A model generated the notes under the pieces. That model saw only the letters and a program-made list of their open reading frames with translations. It did not search any database and was not told where the DNA came from. A program made the position numbers and the translations under genes. A DNA stretch of 64,000 nucleotides. It comes from CAZUDO01 sp964618895. GTDB lineage: Bacteria; Desulfobacterota; Binatia; DP-6. This document shows, one piece after another, positions 31,668 to 41,074 of the stretch (its first letter is position 1; each line of letters begins with the position of its first letter). Where the stretch lies: assembly GCA_964618895.1 (NCBI GenBank), contig CAZUDO010000103.1, forward strand, positions 72,031-136,030, given 5' to 3'.

Positions 31668-32597
31668 TCACCCCTCCTTCGGCGGCGCCGGGTTCACCAG
31701 CCCGTCGGCAATGGTGGTGGGCACCAGGCGATCGAGTTCGTCCAGGGTCCAGTCGGCACTCGATTTGTAGAGCGTCTTCGCCGGGCGGGGCGGGGCCACC
31801 AGGGCGATCGCGCTGCCGTAGCACAGGAAGATCTGCCCGTTCACGCCGCCCGCCGCCTCGCTCGCCAGGTAGACGACCATCGGCGCCACGTCGTCCGGGT
31901 CGAGGTCTTCGATCTCGGCCACGCCCCGGTCCTCGCGCGTGATGCCTTGGTGCTGGCGCAACTCGCGGGCACGGCGGTACTCGTCGGTGACGGTCATGCG
32001 CGTGCCCGCCACGGGCGAGATCGCGTTCACCGTGATGCCGTAGCGGCCGAGATCGCGCGCGGCCACCTTGGTGAGCCCCCCGATCGCCGACTTGGCGGCG
32101 CCGTAGTTCGCCTGGCCCGGGTTGCCGAAGAGCCCCGCCCCGGAGGTGAAGGTGACGATGCGCCCGTAGCGCTGCTCCCGCATGCGGGTGCACGCGTGGC
32201 GGAGGCAGTTGAAGGTGCCCTTCAGGTGGACCGCGAGAACGGCGTCCCACTCCTCCTCGCTCATGTTGAACACCATGCGGTCGCGCAGAATGCCGGCGCA
32301 CGTGACCAGCACGTCCAGGCGGCCGAAGCGTTCGACGGTCCCGTCGATGAGGCGCTGCGCGCTCGCCCAGTCGGCGACCGAGTCGGTGTTGGCAACCGCC
32401 GTCCCGCCCGCCCCCTCGATCTCTCGGACCACGTCGAACGCCGGGCCGGTGGAGGGCGCCGCCCCGTCGACGTTCACCCCGTAGTCGTTCACCACCACGG
32501 CGGCGCCCTCGGCGGCCAGCCCCCGCGCCACGCCGCGCCCGATCCCGCGCCCGGCGCCGGTCACGACCGCGACCCGGCCGGCAAGCATGTCTCCCAT
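31668..32597 (-). CDS. Short-chain dehydrogenase/reductase, paralogue 2
   Basis: The 309-residue protein is closely similar along its whole length to the gene just downstream: TGAGRGIGRGVARGLA, ILRDRMVFNMSEEEWDAVLA, GNPGQANYGAAKSAIGGLTK. One difference is notable: the usual NNAG is VTCAG here, replacing the asparagines that normally stabilise the active site. So it may differ in activity or serve as a partner subunit. No Shine-Dalgarno site precedes ATG 32597, but TAGTCT ends eight bases before it, with TCGACC 18 bases further up: another leaderless-looking start. Confidence 0.9.
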   Translation of the reverse strand: MGDMLAGRVAVVTGAGRGIGRGVARGLAAEGAAVVVNDYGVNVDGAAPSTGPAFDVVREIEGAGGTAVANTDSVADWASAQRLIDGTVERFGRLDVLVTCAGILRDRMVFNMSEEEWDAVLAVHLKGTFNCLRHACTRMREQRYGRIVTFTSGAGLFGNPGQANYGAAKSAIGGLTKVAARDLGRYGITVNAISPVAGTRMTVTDEYRRARELRQHQGITREDRGVAEIEDLDPDDVAPMVVYLASEAAGGVNGQIFLCYGSAIALVAPPRPAKTLYKSSADWTLDELDRLVPTTIADGLVNPAPPKEG

Positions 32598-32790
32598 GGG
32601 GGCGGAGACTACACCGGGGGCGCATCAGAGGTCGAGAATGCGTGAGCGGGCGCCCATCCTCGCCAAAGACCCGCACGGCAGATGCGGGGTCCCCACAGAC
32701 GACCACAGGGAACCCCGCACGAATCGCGATCGATTGCGAGCTGACTCGCGATCTGCGGCGAGGCTCGATATCTCGCTATCAACAAAGTTC

Positions 32791-32820
32791 TTGACGATTC
32801 GACACTGTATCGCGTACACG
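32791..32820 (+). promoter_or_regulatory. Candidate promoter of the di-haem peroxidase gene
   Basis: TTGACG (32791-32796), 18 bases and TACACG (32815-32820) lie 65 bases upstream of ATG 32886. Just upstream is a cluster of TCGCGATC-type palindromes (32724-32755), possible operator sites. The rest of the 288-bp gap shows no gene. Confidence 0.4.
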
Positions 32821-32885
32821 GTGGCTCGCAGGTGGGGCGGGGCGGGCATCGTTCGGGAATTCCACATGTCGAATTGGGGGACACC

Positions 32886-35800
32886 ATGATCGTCAAGGCT
32901 TCCATCCGGAACATCCTGCTACTCGCCGGCGCCATTGCGCTCGGCAGCGCCACCGCACGCGCACAGCTCTCGCCCATCCCGCCACCCCCACCGAACCCGA
33001 ACGCACCGCTCCCGCTTCCCCTGAGCCAGAACCCGGTGCCCGAACCGACCACGCTGGGCGACTTCGTGAAGGACAAGGCCGCCGCCATTCGCCTCGGCAA
33101 GGCGTTCTTCTGGGACATGCAGGTGGGCAGCGACGGCGTGGTGGCGTGCGCGAGCTGCCACTTCCACGCCTTCGCCGACAACCGGCTGAAGAACCAGCTG
33201 AACCCCGGCATCCTGCACGGCGCCAGCACCTTCGAGGCCGGCGGCCCGAACTCGACGTTGACGGCCGGGAACTTCCCCTTCCATCGCTTCGAGGACCCGA
33301 CGAACCGCGGCTCGGCGATCGAGTTCGACACCGACGACGTGGTCTCCTCCCAGGGGGTTTTCAACACGACCTTCAACGACATCGTCCCCGGGAGCGCGGT
33401 GGACAACTGTACCCAGATTCCGGATCCGATCTGGACGGTCGGCGGCACCAAGGTGCGGCGCGTCGAGCCGCGCAACACGCCGAGCGCCATCAACGCCATC
33501 TTCAACTTCCGCAACTTCCATGACGGCCGCGCCGCGTTCTTCTTCAACGGCGCCAACCCGGTCGGCCCGCGCGATCCCGATGCGCGCGTGTTTCAGGTGC
33601 AGGCGCTCGGCGACGTCGCGCCCATCGCGGTGCTGATCGACAACGGGAGCCTCGCCTCGCAGGCCGTCGGCCCGCCCGGGAGCCCGTTCGAGATGTCGTG
33701 CGGCGGGCGGACGTTCCCCAAGATCGGCAAGAAGATGCTGAGCCTGCAGCCACTCGCCAAGCAGATGGTCCACCCCACCGACAGCCTGCTCGGGACCATC
33801 CGTCACGCGAGCGGCACGGGCCTCTCGCAGACGTACGCCCAGATGATCCAGGCGGCGTTCCACGAGACGTGGTGGGACTCGAACAAGGTGATCACGTTCC
33901 CCGGCGGCGTGCCGACGGTGTCGGATCCGACCGCCGCCCCGCTCACGACCAACGAGTTCACGGTGACGGAGGCCAACTTCTCCTTGTTCTGGGGCCTCGC
34001 CATCCAGCTCTACGAGGCGACCCTGGTGTCCGATCAGACGGCGTTCGACCGCTTCTCGGCCGGCGACGGCACCGCGCTCACCCCCGAGCAGCAGGAGGGG
34101 CTCGACATCTTCCTGAATCAGGGCGCGTGCATCGCCTGCCACGGCGGCTCGCTGTTCAGCAACGCGACGATTCCCCAGATCGGCCTCCTGCCCGCGCAGG
34201 AGTTCGAGGGGCTGATCGAGAACATGCACATGGCGCTCGGCCTCGAGCTGAGCGCACTCCATTTCGTACGCCCACCGGTCGGAGTGCCGCCGGTGGAGAT
34301 CCTCACGTTCGATCCGCGCGGCGTCACCATCGAGCTCGTTCCGCCGGGCGGGATGTGCGGTGACCCGGCGGCCTTCAGCGGCATGGTGCCGGGCACGCCG
34401 GGTTCGTGTGACCCGGTCGCGCCGGCAGCGACCATCCTCCCTGCGACGGGCAACGTCCCGCTCGCTCCCGAGGCACTGGCACTCGCCGTGTTCGAGGTCG
34501 GCGCGGCCTGCGCACAGACGCTCGCCGTCGAGCTGGAATCGGTTGCACTGGGCGACTGGGTCCTGTGTGTGGGCGGCGTCCAGCGGGGCCTGATCCCGGT
34601 CGTGTCGGTGGGCGCCGCGAGCGCCGGTGGGCTCCTCTTCGAATCCCCGCCGGCCCCGCCGTTCCCGGCCGTGCAGCCGCTCGACTTCGATCCGCGCGGC
34701 GCCCTGATCCAGATCGTCGCAGGCGGCGCGTGCAGCGACCCGGTCGCCTTCGAGACCGTGTTCCCGGGCGCCCCGGCGCCACCCTGCGACCCATTGGTGC
34801 CGGTCGACCTCGCGCGCGTGTTCTCGGCCGCGGTCGAGGTGCCGCTGACCAACCTGGTTCCCCTCGGGCCCTTCCCGCTCGCGACCGCGTCGTTCGACGT
34901 GGCCGCCGACTGCTCGGCCACGTTCGCCGTCGAGCTCCTCGGCGTTCCCGCCGGCACCTACGGTATCTGCGTCGACGGGCTGCTCCAGGGCTCCCAGATG
35001 GTCGTCGCCGAGGCGTTCTACGACCAGGGCTTCTACAACATCGGCATCCGCCCGACGATGGAGGACCTGGGTCTCGGCGGCGAGGCGATGGGACCGATCT
35101 CGTTCGCGCGCCGGCTCCAGCTCGGCCTACCCGTCCCGGAGCTGAACGGCATTCAGCCGCCGCCGCCGATCACGGCGCTGTCCCGCGTCACCGCCGACGG
35201 CGCGTTCAAGACGCCCATCCTGCGTAACGTCGCGCTCACGGCGCCCTACATGCACAACGGCGGCATGCTGACACTCGCCCACGTGGTCGAGTTCTACGCC
35301 CGCGGCGCCGATTTCTTCGAAGCCAACATCAACGACCTCGATCCCGACGTTGCCGGCATCGGACACATCCGGAACGATGCCGGACGCCGGGCCGCGGTCG
35401 CCGCCTTCCTCGAGTCCCTCACCGACGACCGCGTACGCTTCAAGAAGGCTCCCTTCGACAGTCCGCAGCTCTTCGTCCCGAACGGCCACCCCGGCACCAG
35501 CAGCCTGGTCATCGACGACAGCACCGGCAAGGCCCGTGACGTGCTGATGGAGCTGCCCGCCGTCGGCGCGGACGGTGCCTGCATCGGCATCGACGGCACG
35601 CGCGAGACCACGCCCCGGCCGTGCCCGGAGGCCACCGCGACCGTCGAGGCCGACGTGGCGGTCCAGCAGAGCGCGCCCACCACCAAGTTCGGCACCAGCA
35701 CCCAGCTCCTCGCCGACGCCGACACGCCCAAGCGGACCTTCATCCGCGTCCGGCTCGACGGCATCGGCGGGCGGACGGTGACCAACGCCATCCTGCGCCT

Positions 35801-36830
35801 GCAGGTGGCGAACACCAGCACCGCTCCCAGCAACTCCGGTGGTCGCATCCGGGTCATCTCGAACTGCAGCTGGGACGAGGCCATGATGACCTGGAACACC
35901 CAGCCCGCCCTCGACGGTGCGCTGCTCGACGCCGAGGGACCGGTGGCGGTGAACCTGATCGTCGACCTCGACGTGACCGCCGCCATGCTCCACGACGGCG
36001 TGGTGTGCTTCGCGATCGACAGCCTGTCGTCCGACGCCGTCACCTACAACTCGCGTGAGGCGGCCACCGGCAAGCCCCAGATCCTCTTGACGCTCGCCGG
36101 CTCGTGCGACTGCGCCACCGCCCCAGCGCCCGCCTGTGGCGACGGCAAGGTCAACACGCTCACCGAGGAATGCGACGGCGCCAGCGACGGGGCCTGCCCC
36201 GGCCGCTGCCAGGCCGATTGCCTGTGCGCGCCGCCGGTGTGCGGCGACGGCGCCATCAACCGTGCCGGCGAGGTGTGCGACGGCGCCGCCGTCGGCGCCT
36301 GCCCGTTCGGCTGCACCGCCAGTTGCACCTGCGCCGTGGCGCCGGTGCTCCCACCGGTGGGCACCGTACTGGCCGACGTGCACGTGAGCTCGGACACCCC
36401 GAGCACCAACCTCGGCACCAAGACGCAGATCAGCGCCGACGCCGGCCCGACCGTCAAGCGGACCTTCATCCGGGTGCAGGTGAGCAACGTCGGCGGCCGC
36501 ACCGTCACGCAGGCGCTCCTCAACCTGAAGGTCGGCAGCACCAGCAACGCCCAGAGCGTCACCGGCGGGCGCATCCGGCGCATCACCAACTGCGGCTGGG
36601 GTGAGACCACCACCAACTTCAACAACCAGCCCGCCCTCGACGGCGCCGTCATCCAGACCCTGGGCGCGGTCGCCATGAACCAGAACGTGAGCTTCAACGT
36701 CACCAGCGGCATCCCGGGCGACGGCACCTTCTGCTTCGCCATCGACAGCGCGTCCACCGACGGCGTCGACTACAACTCGCTGCAGGCGAGCACCGGCAAG
36801 CCGACGCTCTCGATCACGGTGGCTCCGTAA
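32886..36830 (+). CDS. Giant di-haem cytochrome c peroxidase/MauG-family protein with inserted repeats and DNRLRE tail
   Basis: The product is 1314 residues, exported (signal KASIRNILLLAGAIALGSAT). The MauG/CCP catalytic region carries two haem sites, CASCH (88-92) and CIACHGG (415-419), and ends with APYMHNGGMLTLAHVVEFYA near 790. It is interrupted at about 462-708 by two tandem copies of a 110-residue beta module, each starting FDPRG and containing a CxDP...CDP pair. After the enzyme come two DNRLRE-type beta domains (about 915-1070 and 1160-1314; RTFIRVRLDGIGGRT and RTFIRVQVSNVGGRT). Between them is a Cys-rich linker of two CGDGxxN...CDGA...C units. It should reduce peroxide or oxidise a substrate at the cell surface. 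ATG 32886 has GGGGG upstream. A terminator follows at 36860. Confidence 0.85.
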   Translation: MIVKASIRNILLLAGAIALGSATARAQLSPIPPPPPNPNAPLPLPLSQNPVPEPTTLGDFVKDKAAAIRLGKAFFWDMQVGSDGVVACASCHFHAFADNRLKNQLNPGILHGASTFEAGGPNSTLTAGNFPFHRFEDPTNRGSAIEFDTDDVVSSQGVFNTTFNDIVPGSAVDNCTQIPDPIWTVGGTKVRRVEPRNTPSAINAIFNFRNFHDGRAAFFFNGANPVGPRDPDARVFQVQALGDVAPIAVLIDNGSLASQAVGPPGSPFEMSCGGRTFPKIGKKMLSLQPLAKQMVHPTDSLLGTIRHASGTGLSQTYAQMIQAAFHETWWDSNKVITFPGGVPTVSDPTAAPLTTNEFTVTEANFSLFWGLAIQLYEATLVSDQTAFDRFSAGDGTALTPEQQEGLDIFLNQGACIACHGGSLFSNATIPQIGLLPAQEFEGLIENMHMALGLELSALHFVRPPVGVPPVEILTFDPRGVTIELVPPGGMCGDPAAFSGMVPGTPGSCDPVAPAATILPATGNVPLAPEALALAVFEVGAACAQTLAVELESVALGDWVLCVGGVQRGLIPVVSVGAASAGGLLFESPPAPPFPAVQPLDFDPRGALIQIVAGGACSDPVAFETVFPGAPAPPCDPLVPVDLARVFSAAVEVPLTNLVPLGPFPLATASFDVAADCSATFAVELLGVPAGTYGICVDGLLQGSQMVVAEAFYDQGFYNIGIRPTMEDLGLGGEAMGPISFARRLQLGLPVPELNGIQPPPPITALSRVTADGAFKTPILRNVALTAPYMHNGGMLTLAHVVEFYARGADFFEANINDLDPDVAGIGHIRNDAGRRAAVAAFLESLTDDRVRFKKAPFDSPQLFVPNGHPGTSSLVIDDSTGKARDVLMELPAVGADGACIGIDGTRETTPRPCPEATATVEADVAVQQSAPTTKFGTSTQLLADADTPKRTFIRVRLDGIGGRTVTNAILRLQVANTSTAPSNSGGRIRVISNCSWDEAMMTWNTQPALDGALLDAEGPVAVNLIVDLDVTAAMLHDGVVCFAIDSLSSDAVTYNSREAATGKPQILLTLAGSCDCATAPAPACGDGKVNTLTEECDGASDGACPGRCQADCLCAPPVCGDGAINRAGEVCDGAAVGACPFGCTASCTCAVAPVLPPVGTVLADVHVSSDTPSTNLGTKTQISADAGPTVKRTFIRVQVSNVGGRTVTQALLNLKVGSTSNAQSVTGGRIRRITNCGWGETTTNFNNQPALDGAVIQTLGAVAMNQNVSFNVTSGIPGDGTFCFAIDSASTDGVDYNSLQASTGKPTLSITVAP

Positions 36831-36859
36831 GATAGTCCTCCCACCACTCGGGCCATCGA

Positions 36860-36898
36860 CGGGGGCGGGCCGGCGCGGAGAGCGTCGGCCCGCCCCCG
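36860..36898 (+). terminator. GC-rich hairpin after the di-haem peroxidase
   Basis: A perfect 13-bp stem, CGGGGGCGGGCCG (36860-36872) with CGGCCCGCCCCCG (36886-36898), has a 13-base loop and starts 30 bases after the stop. Only a short GTTT follows, so it may act as a terminator or as an mRNA 3' stabiliser. Confidence 0.7.
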
Positions 36899-36978
36899 CG
36901 CGTTTCCGGGTATGGTTCCGGCGCCGTGGGGCAGGATACGGCCCGCCCCGCCGGGGGGTCGTCCACGGGTGGATCCAA

Positions 36979-37854
36979 GTGCTACACCACCGGTCGCACG
37001 TGCCCGCCCGCCGACCCGATCCCACCCGCCGACCAACGTGGCACAGCCGACTTCTGCTGCTGCTCAGCGCCCTCGCTGCCTCGAGCTGCCGCCCCGATGA
37101 CTCGCCGCACGCCATCCGGATCGCAGTCGTCCAGTTCGTCGCCGTCCCGGGCACGGTGGCCGACAATGCCGCCCGGGCGAACGGGCTCATTCGCCAGGCG
37201 GCGGCGCGCGGCGCCCGCTACATCGTATTTCCCGAGTTGGCGTTCCTGCCCGCGCCTCCCGGCGTGCTCGGCGAGCGGCTGGCGCGGGCGGCCGAACCCG
37301 TACCGGGCCCGCTCACCGAGGCCATGCATGCGCTCGCACGCGAGCTCGACGTGCACCTCGCCTTCGGCATGGCGGAGCGGCGCGCCGGCGCGTTCTACAA
37401 CACCGTCGTGTTCGTCGAGCCGCGCGGCGTGGTTGGCGTATACGCCAAGCGGGCGCTCATCGGCATCGGCCCGCCCGGGGAGGTCGAACGCGAGCTGTTC
37501 GCACCCGGCAGCGGGACCGGGCGCCTGCTATGGGGCGGGGTACCGACCGGCGTGCTGATCTGCGCCGACTCCGGGGCAGACCAGCGGTGGCGCGAGGTCG
37601 CCGCCGGCGGCACCCGCCTGCTGGTGTGGCCCAAGTCGTCCTTTGCCTTCACCGCCAAGCGCGCGGCGGAATACGCGCGCACGCTCGCCGTGCCGGTCGC
37701 GGTCGCCAACACCGCACGCCCCACGCACGAACATTTCTGGCTGTTCGGCGGCAGCGCGATCTTCGACGCGCACGGGCAGCCGCTCGCCACCGCCGGCACG
37801 GCGCCGGACGAGATCGCAGTGGCCGACGTGCCCCTCGACGAGGCCAAGCGCTAG
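36979..37854 (+). CDS. Exported nitrilase-superfamily carbon-nitrogen hydrolase (probable lipoprotein)
   Basis: The 291-residue protein has the complete nitrilase triad: Glu86 in YIVFPELAFL, Lys157 in VYAKRALIG and Cys195 in GVLICADSGA. It therefore should hydrolyse or form a C-N bond (amide or nitrile). Before the domain is a basic stretch, a hydrophobic helix (RLLLLLSALAASSC) and Cys37 in a lipobox-like context, so it is likely exported and anchored to the outer face of the inner membrane. Lnt is the best known membrane member but has eight helices; this protein has none. GTG 36979 is uncertain. The stop overlaps the convergent membrane gene in CTAG (37851-37854). Confidence 0.75.
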   Translation: MLHHRSHVPARRPDPTRRPTWHSRLLLLLSALAASSCRPDDSPHAIRIAVVQFVAVPGTVADNAARANGLIRQAAARGARYIVFPELAFLPAPPGVLGERLARAAEPVPGPLTEAMHALARELDVHLAFGMAERRAGAFYNTVVFVEPRGVVGVYAKRALIGIGPPGEVERELFAPGSGTGRLLWGGVPTGVLICADSGADQRWREVAAGGTRLLVWPKSSFAFTAKRAAEYARTLAVPVAVANTARPTHEHFWLFGGSAIFDAHGQPLATAGTAPDEIAVADVPLDEAKR

Positions 37855-39356
37855 GAGACCGACCCAAGTGGCCGGGGCCGCTGCGCATCGGTGACCACCA
37901 GGCCCTGCGTCCGCCGGCCCCGCTGCGCCGCCGCCACCACCGCCTCGTCGGCGACGAAAAACATCCGCCGGCCGTCCACCACATTGTCGGGAAAGAAGAT
38001 CACGAACACCCCGACCCAGCCCGGGAAGAGGTCCGGCCGCCGACCGAGGAGCGGCCCGATGGCCGCGAACGGCCGGTTGTCGATGTAGATGTCGCCGCCG
38101 GCCGGGGCGGCGTGGGCAGCGGCGCGGATCGCCTCCAGGACGGCCGCCGTCTCTCGCCGCGGGCCGTCGTAGTGCTCGATCGGCGAACCGAGGAGCAGAT
38201 GGGTGAGCACGAGCGTCCCGATCACGGCCGCCACGGCACCATCCTTGACGGCGCGGGGCACGCGCACCGCCGTGCCGGCGTGTGCCAGCATCACGGCCAG
38301 ACAGAGCGCCAGCGGCACCATGCCCGCGTACTGATAGCGGGCCGCCCGCGCGTAGGCGGGTGTCGGCGTGCTGGCGTAGAACGGCGCCCGACCGACCGCG
38401 ATGATGCCGTAACAGGCGACACACAGCACGAGCGCCGCCAGCACCAGTCGCCGCTCCGCGCCGCCGCCGCGGGCGTACACCAAGAGGAGGGTGAGCGCAC
38501 TCCCCCCGACGAGCGCGAGCCCGACCGGCCCGGTCAATTCGACGCGGCTGGCAAACACCCCGCACAGCAGCGACACCATGCCGTTGCTGACCAGCAAGCC
38601 GAGCAGCGCCAGAATGGCGCGCGGAAAGTCGAGCCCCGTGTACCCGACTGCGAGCTCGAGCGTGAGACCGTGGCGCGCCGTGTACAGCCGCACGAGGCCC
38701 CAGCACACCAACGCCACGCTGATACCCACGAGCGCCAGCAGCGCCACCGCCCGTGCCGTGGCGCGCCCGCGCGGCCAGAGCACGAACGCCGCCACCGGCA
38801 GGGCCAGAGCGGTGGCGATGCCGGTCCCGAAGCTGGTCGCGCCCGCGAACAACAGGAGCCCCCAGCCGACGACGCGCCCTAGCCCCGGGGCCGTCGTCCG
38901 GGTACCCACGCCGAGGAGCAACCACACCATGATTCCGGTCGCGAACACCTGGCCGTACACCGAGTACCACCCGAGCGTCCCGTCGTGCACCGGCGCCCCG
39001 CCCCACAGGGCCGCCGCCACCGCCGCCGCCCGCGCGCTGCCCGTCAACCGGCGCAGCGCCTCGAACACGAGCCCGACCACGACCAGGTGCGAGGCCAGGA
39101 CGGTGGCGAAGTACACCCCGGCGCGCATGCCGGCGCACTGATGCAGCAGCCACCAGATGAAGTTGCGCGTGACCAGCACGTGGCCGCCGTGCGGCGTCAG
39201 GAGGAACTCGCCCAGCCCGCGATTCAGGAGGTCATAGAAGTTGAGAAAGTCGCCGCCCACGAAGTAGTTCCGCAGGATGGGCAGGTAGACGAGCGCCGCC
39301 ACCCCGAGCGGCAACACCACCAGGGTACGTTCGTCCAGCGCGAGGGTGCGTCGCAT
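37851..39356 (-). CDS. Polytopic membrane protein (GT39/ArnT-like layout)
   Basis: The 501-residue protein has about 11 transmembrane helices. After TM1 comes a short acidic periplasmic loop (GGDFLNFYDLLNRGLGEFLL), as in GT-C glycosyltransferases, where an Asp in the first loop is catalytic. A large soluble C-terminal part (about 405-501) follows the last helix. No Pfam-level family is certain; an O-antigen- or mannosyl-transferase-type enzyme is the best guess. ATG 39356 is chosen because upstream sequence loses hydrophobic order. It follows the isomerase gene by 31 bases. Confidence 0.7.
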   Translation of the reverse strand: MRRTLALDERTLVVLPLGVAALVYLPILRNYFVGGDFLNFYDLLNRGLGEFLLTPHGGHVLVTRNFIWWLLHQCAGMRAGVYFATVLASHLVVVGLVFEALRRLTGSARAAAVAAALWGGAPVHDGTLGWYSVYGQVFATGIMVWLLLGVGTRTTAPGLGRVVGWGLLLFAGATSFGTGIATALALPVAAFVLWPRGRATARAVALLALVGISVALVCWGLVRLYTARHGLTLELAVGYTGLDFPRAILALLGLLVSNGMVSLLCGVFASRVELTGPVGLALVGGSALTLLLVYARGGGAERRLVLAALVLCVACYGIIAVGRAPFYASTPTPAYARAARYQYAGMVPLALCLAVMLAHAGTAVRVPRAVKDGAVAAVIGTLVLTHLLLGSPIEHYDGPRRETAAVLEAIRAAAHAAPAGGDIYIDNRPFAAIGPLLGRRPDLFPGWVGVFVIFFPDNVVDGRRMFFVADEAVVAAAQRGRRTQGLVVTDAQRPRPLGSVS

Positions 39357-39387
39357 ACCGGCAGAGCCGCTCGCCGACCGACCCCCC

Positions 39388-40041
39388 TCAGGCGGTCCGC
39401 GGCCGGAGACCGTGCTGGCGCAGTCGCCAGACGAGGAGGTCGATTCGATCCTGGCCGAAGAACGGCTCGCCCTCGAACACCATGGTGGGGACACCCCAGT
39501 GCCCGGCCGCTTCGAGGTCGTGCTGGTTCCGGGCGATGACGGCGTCGAGGCGGGCCGCCTCGTGCGCGATGGTCGCGTCCATCTCGATCAGGTCGCATCC
39601 GGCGCGCGCGGCGGCGGCGGCCAGATGGGTGCCGTCGTTCCAGCCCGCGGTGCCGCCCCAGATGAGACGCGACACCTCGTCGACGAAGGGCAGGCCCCGT
39701 CCGCGCTCGGCGGCGAGGGCGCCCAGGCGGCTCATCCGAAAGATATACGGCTGCTCGGCCGCTACCTTGCGGGACGGCCACTCCTGCACGATCGGATCGG
39801 GCTGCGGCCACGCGTACGGAACGCCGAGCCACTCGGCCAGGCGGATGGTGTCGCGCAGCAGGTACGGCGGCCAGAGTGGGTTCACCTGGTCGAAGAACCC
39901 CGGGATACGTACCGCGATGGGCAGGACGAGCCGGACGCGCACGTCCACGTCCCAGTCCCGGGCCAGCGCCACCAGCCGGCCGGTGGCGAGGTAGGAGTAC
40001 GGGCTACGGAAGGACCAGAAGACGTCGACGATCGGCAGCAT
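39388..40041 (-). CDS. DsbA-family 2-hydroxychromene-2-carboxylate isomerase-like protein
   Basis: The product is 217 residues. The N-terminal VDVFWSFRSPYSYLATGRL and the C-terminal HWGVPTMVFEGEPFFGQDRI are the signature ends of the kappa-GST/HCCA-isomerase branch of the thioredoxin fold. The catalytic position is Ser rather than CxxC. HCCA isomerases act with glutathione in naphthalene-type aromatic breakdown; many relatives have unknown substrates. It lies between a membrane glycosyltransferase-like gene and a GT2 gene on the same strand. Confidence 0.85.
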   Translation of the reverse strand: MLPIVDVFWSFRSPYSYLATGRLVALARDWDVDVRVRLVLPIAVRIPGFFDQVNPLWPPYLLRDTIRLAEWLGVPYAWPQPDPIVQEWPSRKVAAEQPYIFRMSRLGALAAERGRGLPFVDEVSRLIWGGTAGWNDGTHLAAAAARAGCDLIEMDATIAHEAARLDAVIARNQHDLEAAGHWGVPTMVFEGEPFFGQDRIDLLVWRLRQHGLRPRTA

Positions 40042-40082
40042 CGAACCTGCCGCGCCCCTAGAGCATGTGCCGGCCGCGCCGT

Positions 40083-40844
40083 CTACGCCCGGACGCCGGC
40101 ACGCAGCCGGCGGCGGATGCGCACCAGCTCGGGGCCGGCATGCGCGATCACCCGCAGCGACCCGCCCGACGCCCGACCGTGCCGGCGCGGATAGTGGTCG
40201 ACCGGTATCTCGATCGCGTGATGCCCTCGCGCCTGGAGGCACGCCAGCAGCTCGGCCGAGATGCAGGCGCCGTCGGCCGAGAGGTCGAGCCCCTCGAGCG
40301 CCCGCCGACGGAAGAGCTTGAAGGCGCAATTGACGTCGCGGTGCCGTAGCCCGAGCAGGGCGCGTACGGTCAGGTTCCATGCCGCCGCCGCCAGACGGCG
40401 GGCCAGGTCATCGGCTCGTCGTGCCCGATACCCGACCACCACATCGGTACGCGTCAGCGCGGGGATCAGCAGACGGATCTGCGCGGGGTCGAACTGTTGG
40501 TCGCCGTCGGTCAGGAAGACGTACTCGAAGCGGGCAGTCGCGAGGCCCGTGCGCACCGCCGCCCCGTAGCCGCGGTTGACGGCATGGTGCACGGTACGCA
40601 CGCCGGCGTATCGGCGGGCCAGGTCGTCGGCCAATCGCCCGGTTCCGTCCCGGCTGCCGTCGTCGACGATGAGCAGCTCCCAGCGCTCGGCCACCGCGGG
40701 CAACACGCACAGCAGGGCCTGCACCATGGGCACGACGTTCGCTTCTTCGTCGTGCACCGGAACGCACGCCGACAGGCTCGGCAACCGGGCGGCGGCCGGG
40801 GAGACCGCGCCGGCGGCGGGCAGCGCAGTGGAGCGAAGCGTCAT
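40083..40844 (-). CDS. Family 2 glycosyltransferase (polyprenol-phosphate sugar transferase type)
   Basis: The 253-residue GT-A enzyme has ACVPVHDEEANVVPM at the nucleotide-binding start, LLIVDDGSRDGTGRLAD, NRGYGAAVRTGLATARF and the metal-binding FLTDGDQQFDP. RDVNCAFKLFRRRAL and ISAELLACLQARGHHAIEIP are typical of DPM1/DolP-mannosyltransferase-like enzymes that load a sugar onto a lipid carrier. No C-terminal TM helices are present, so it is soluble or peripheral. The GT-C-like membrane protein two genes away could be the enzyme that uses the lipid-linked sugar. ATG 40844 is chosen by alignment of the fold start. Confidence 0.88.
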   Translation of the reverse strand: MTLRSTALPAAGAVSPAAARLPSLSACVPVHDEEANVVPMVQALLCVLPAVAERWELLIVDDGSRDGTGRLADDLARRYAGVRTVHHAVNRGYGAAVRTGLATARFEYVFLTDGDQQFDPAQIRLLIPALTRTDVVVGYRARRADDLARRLAAAAWNLTVRALLGLRHRDVNCAFKLFRRRALEGLDLSADGACISAELLACLQARGHHAIEIPVDHYPRRHGRASGGSLRVIAHAGPELVRIRRRLRAGVRA

Positions 40845-41074
40845 GGCGTGGGTATGGCGCGCGTACCGAACTATGATGCACATCGTGACCGGTCAAGCCG
40901 GCGGCGGAGGGTTCGCCCGCGTCCGGCACGGTGAAGCCGCAGGCGACCATCATGGCACGCGCCACGCGCCTGGCCGGGCCGCCCGAATCGGCAAGGTTTT
41001 TCGTTGCGGCGCTCGACACGGGCATGGTACAGCTCGGCACTCGTCGACCACGTTCATCCGCGGAGGACGACCAT

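Noticed and set aside
35127..37190. A 687-codon minus-strand frame under the di-haem peroxidase
   Set aside because: It is the antisense of the DNRLRE repeats; its apparent repetitiveness comes from the real gene's duplicated domains.
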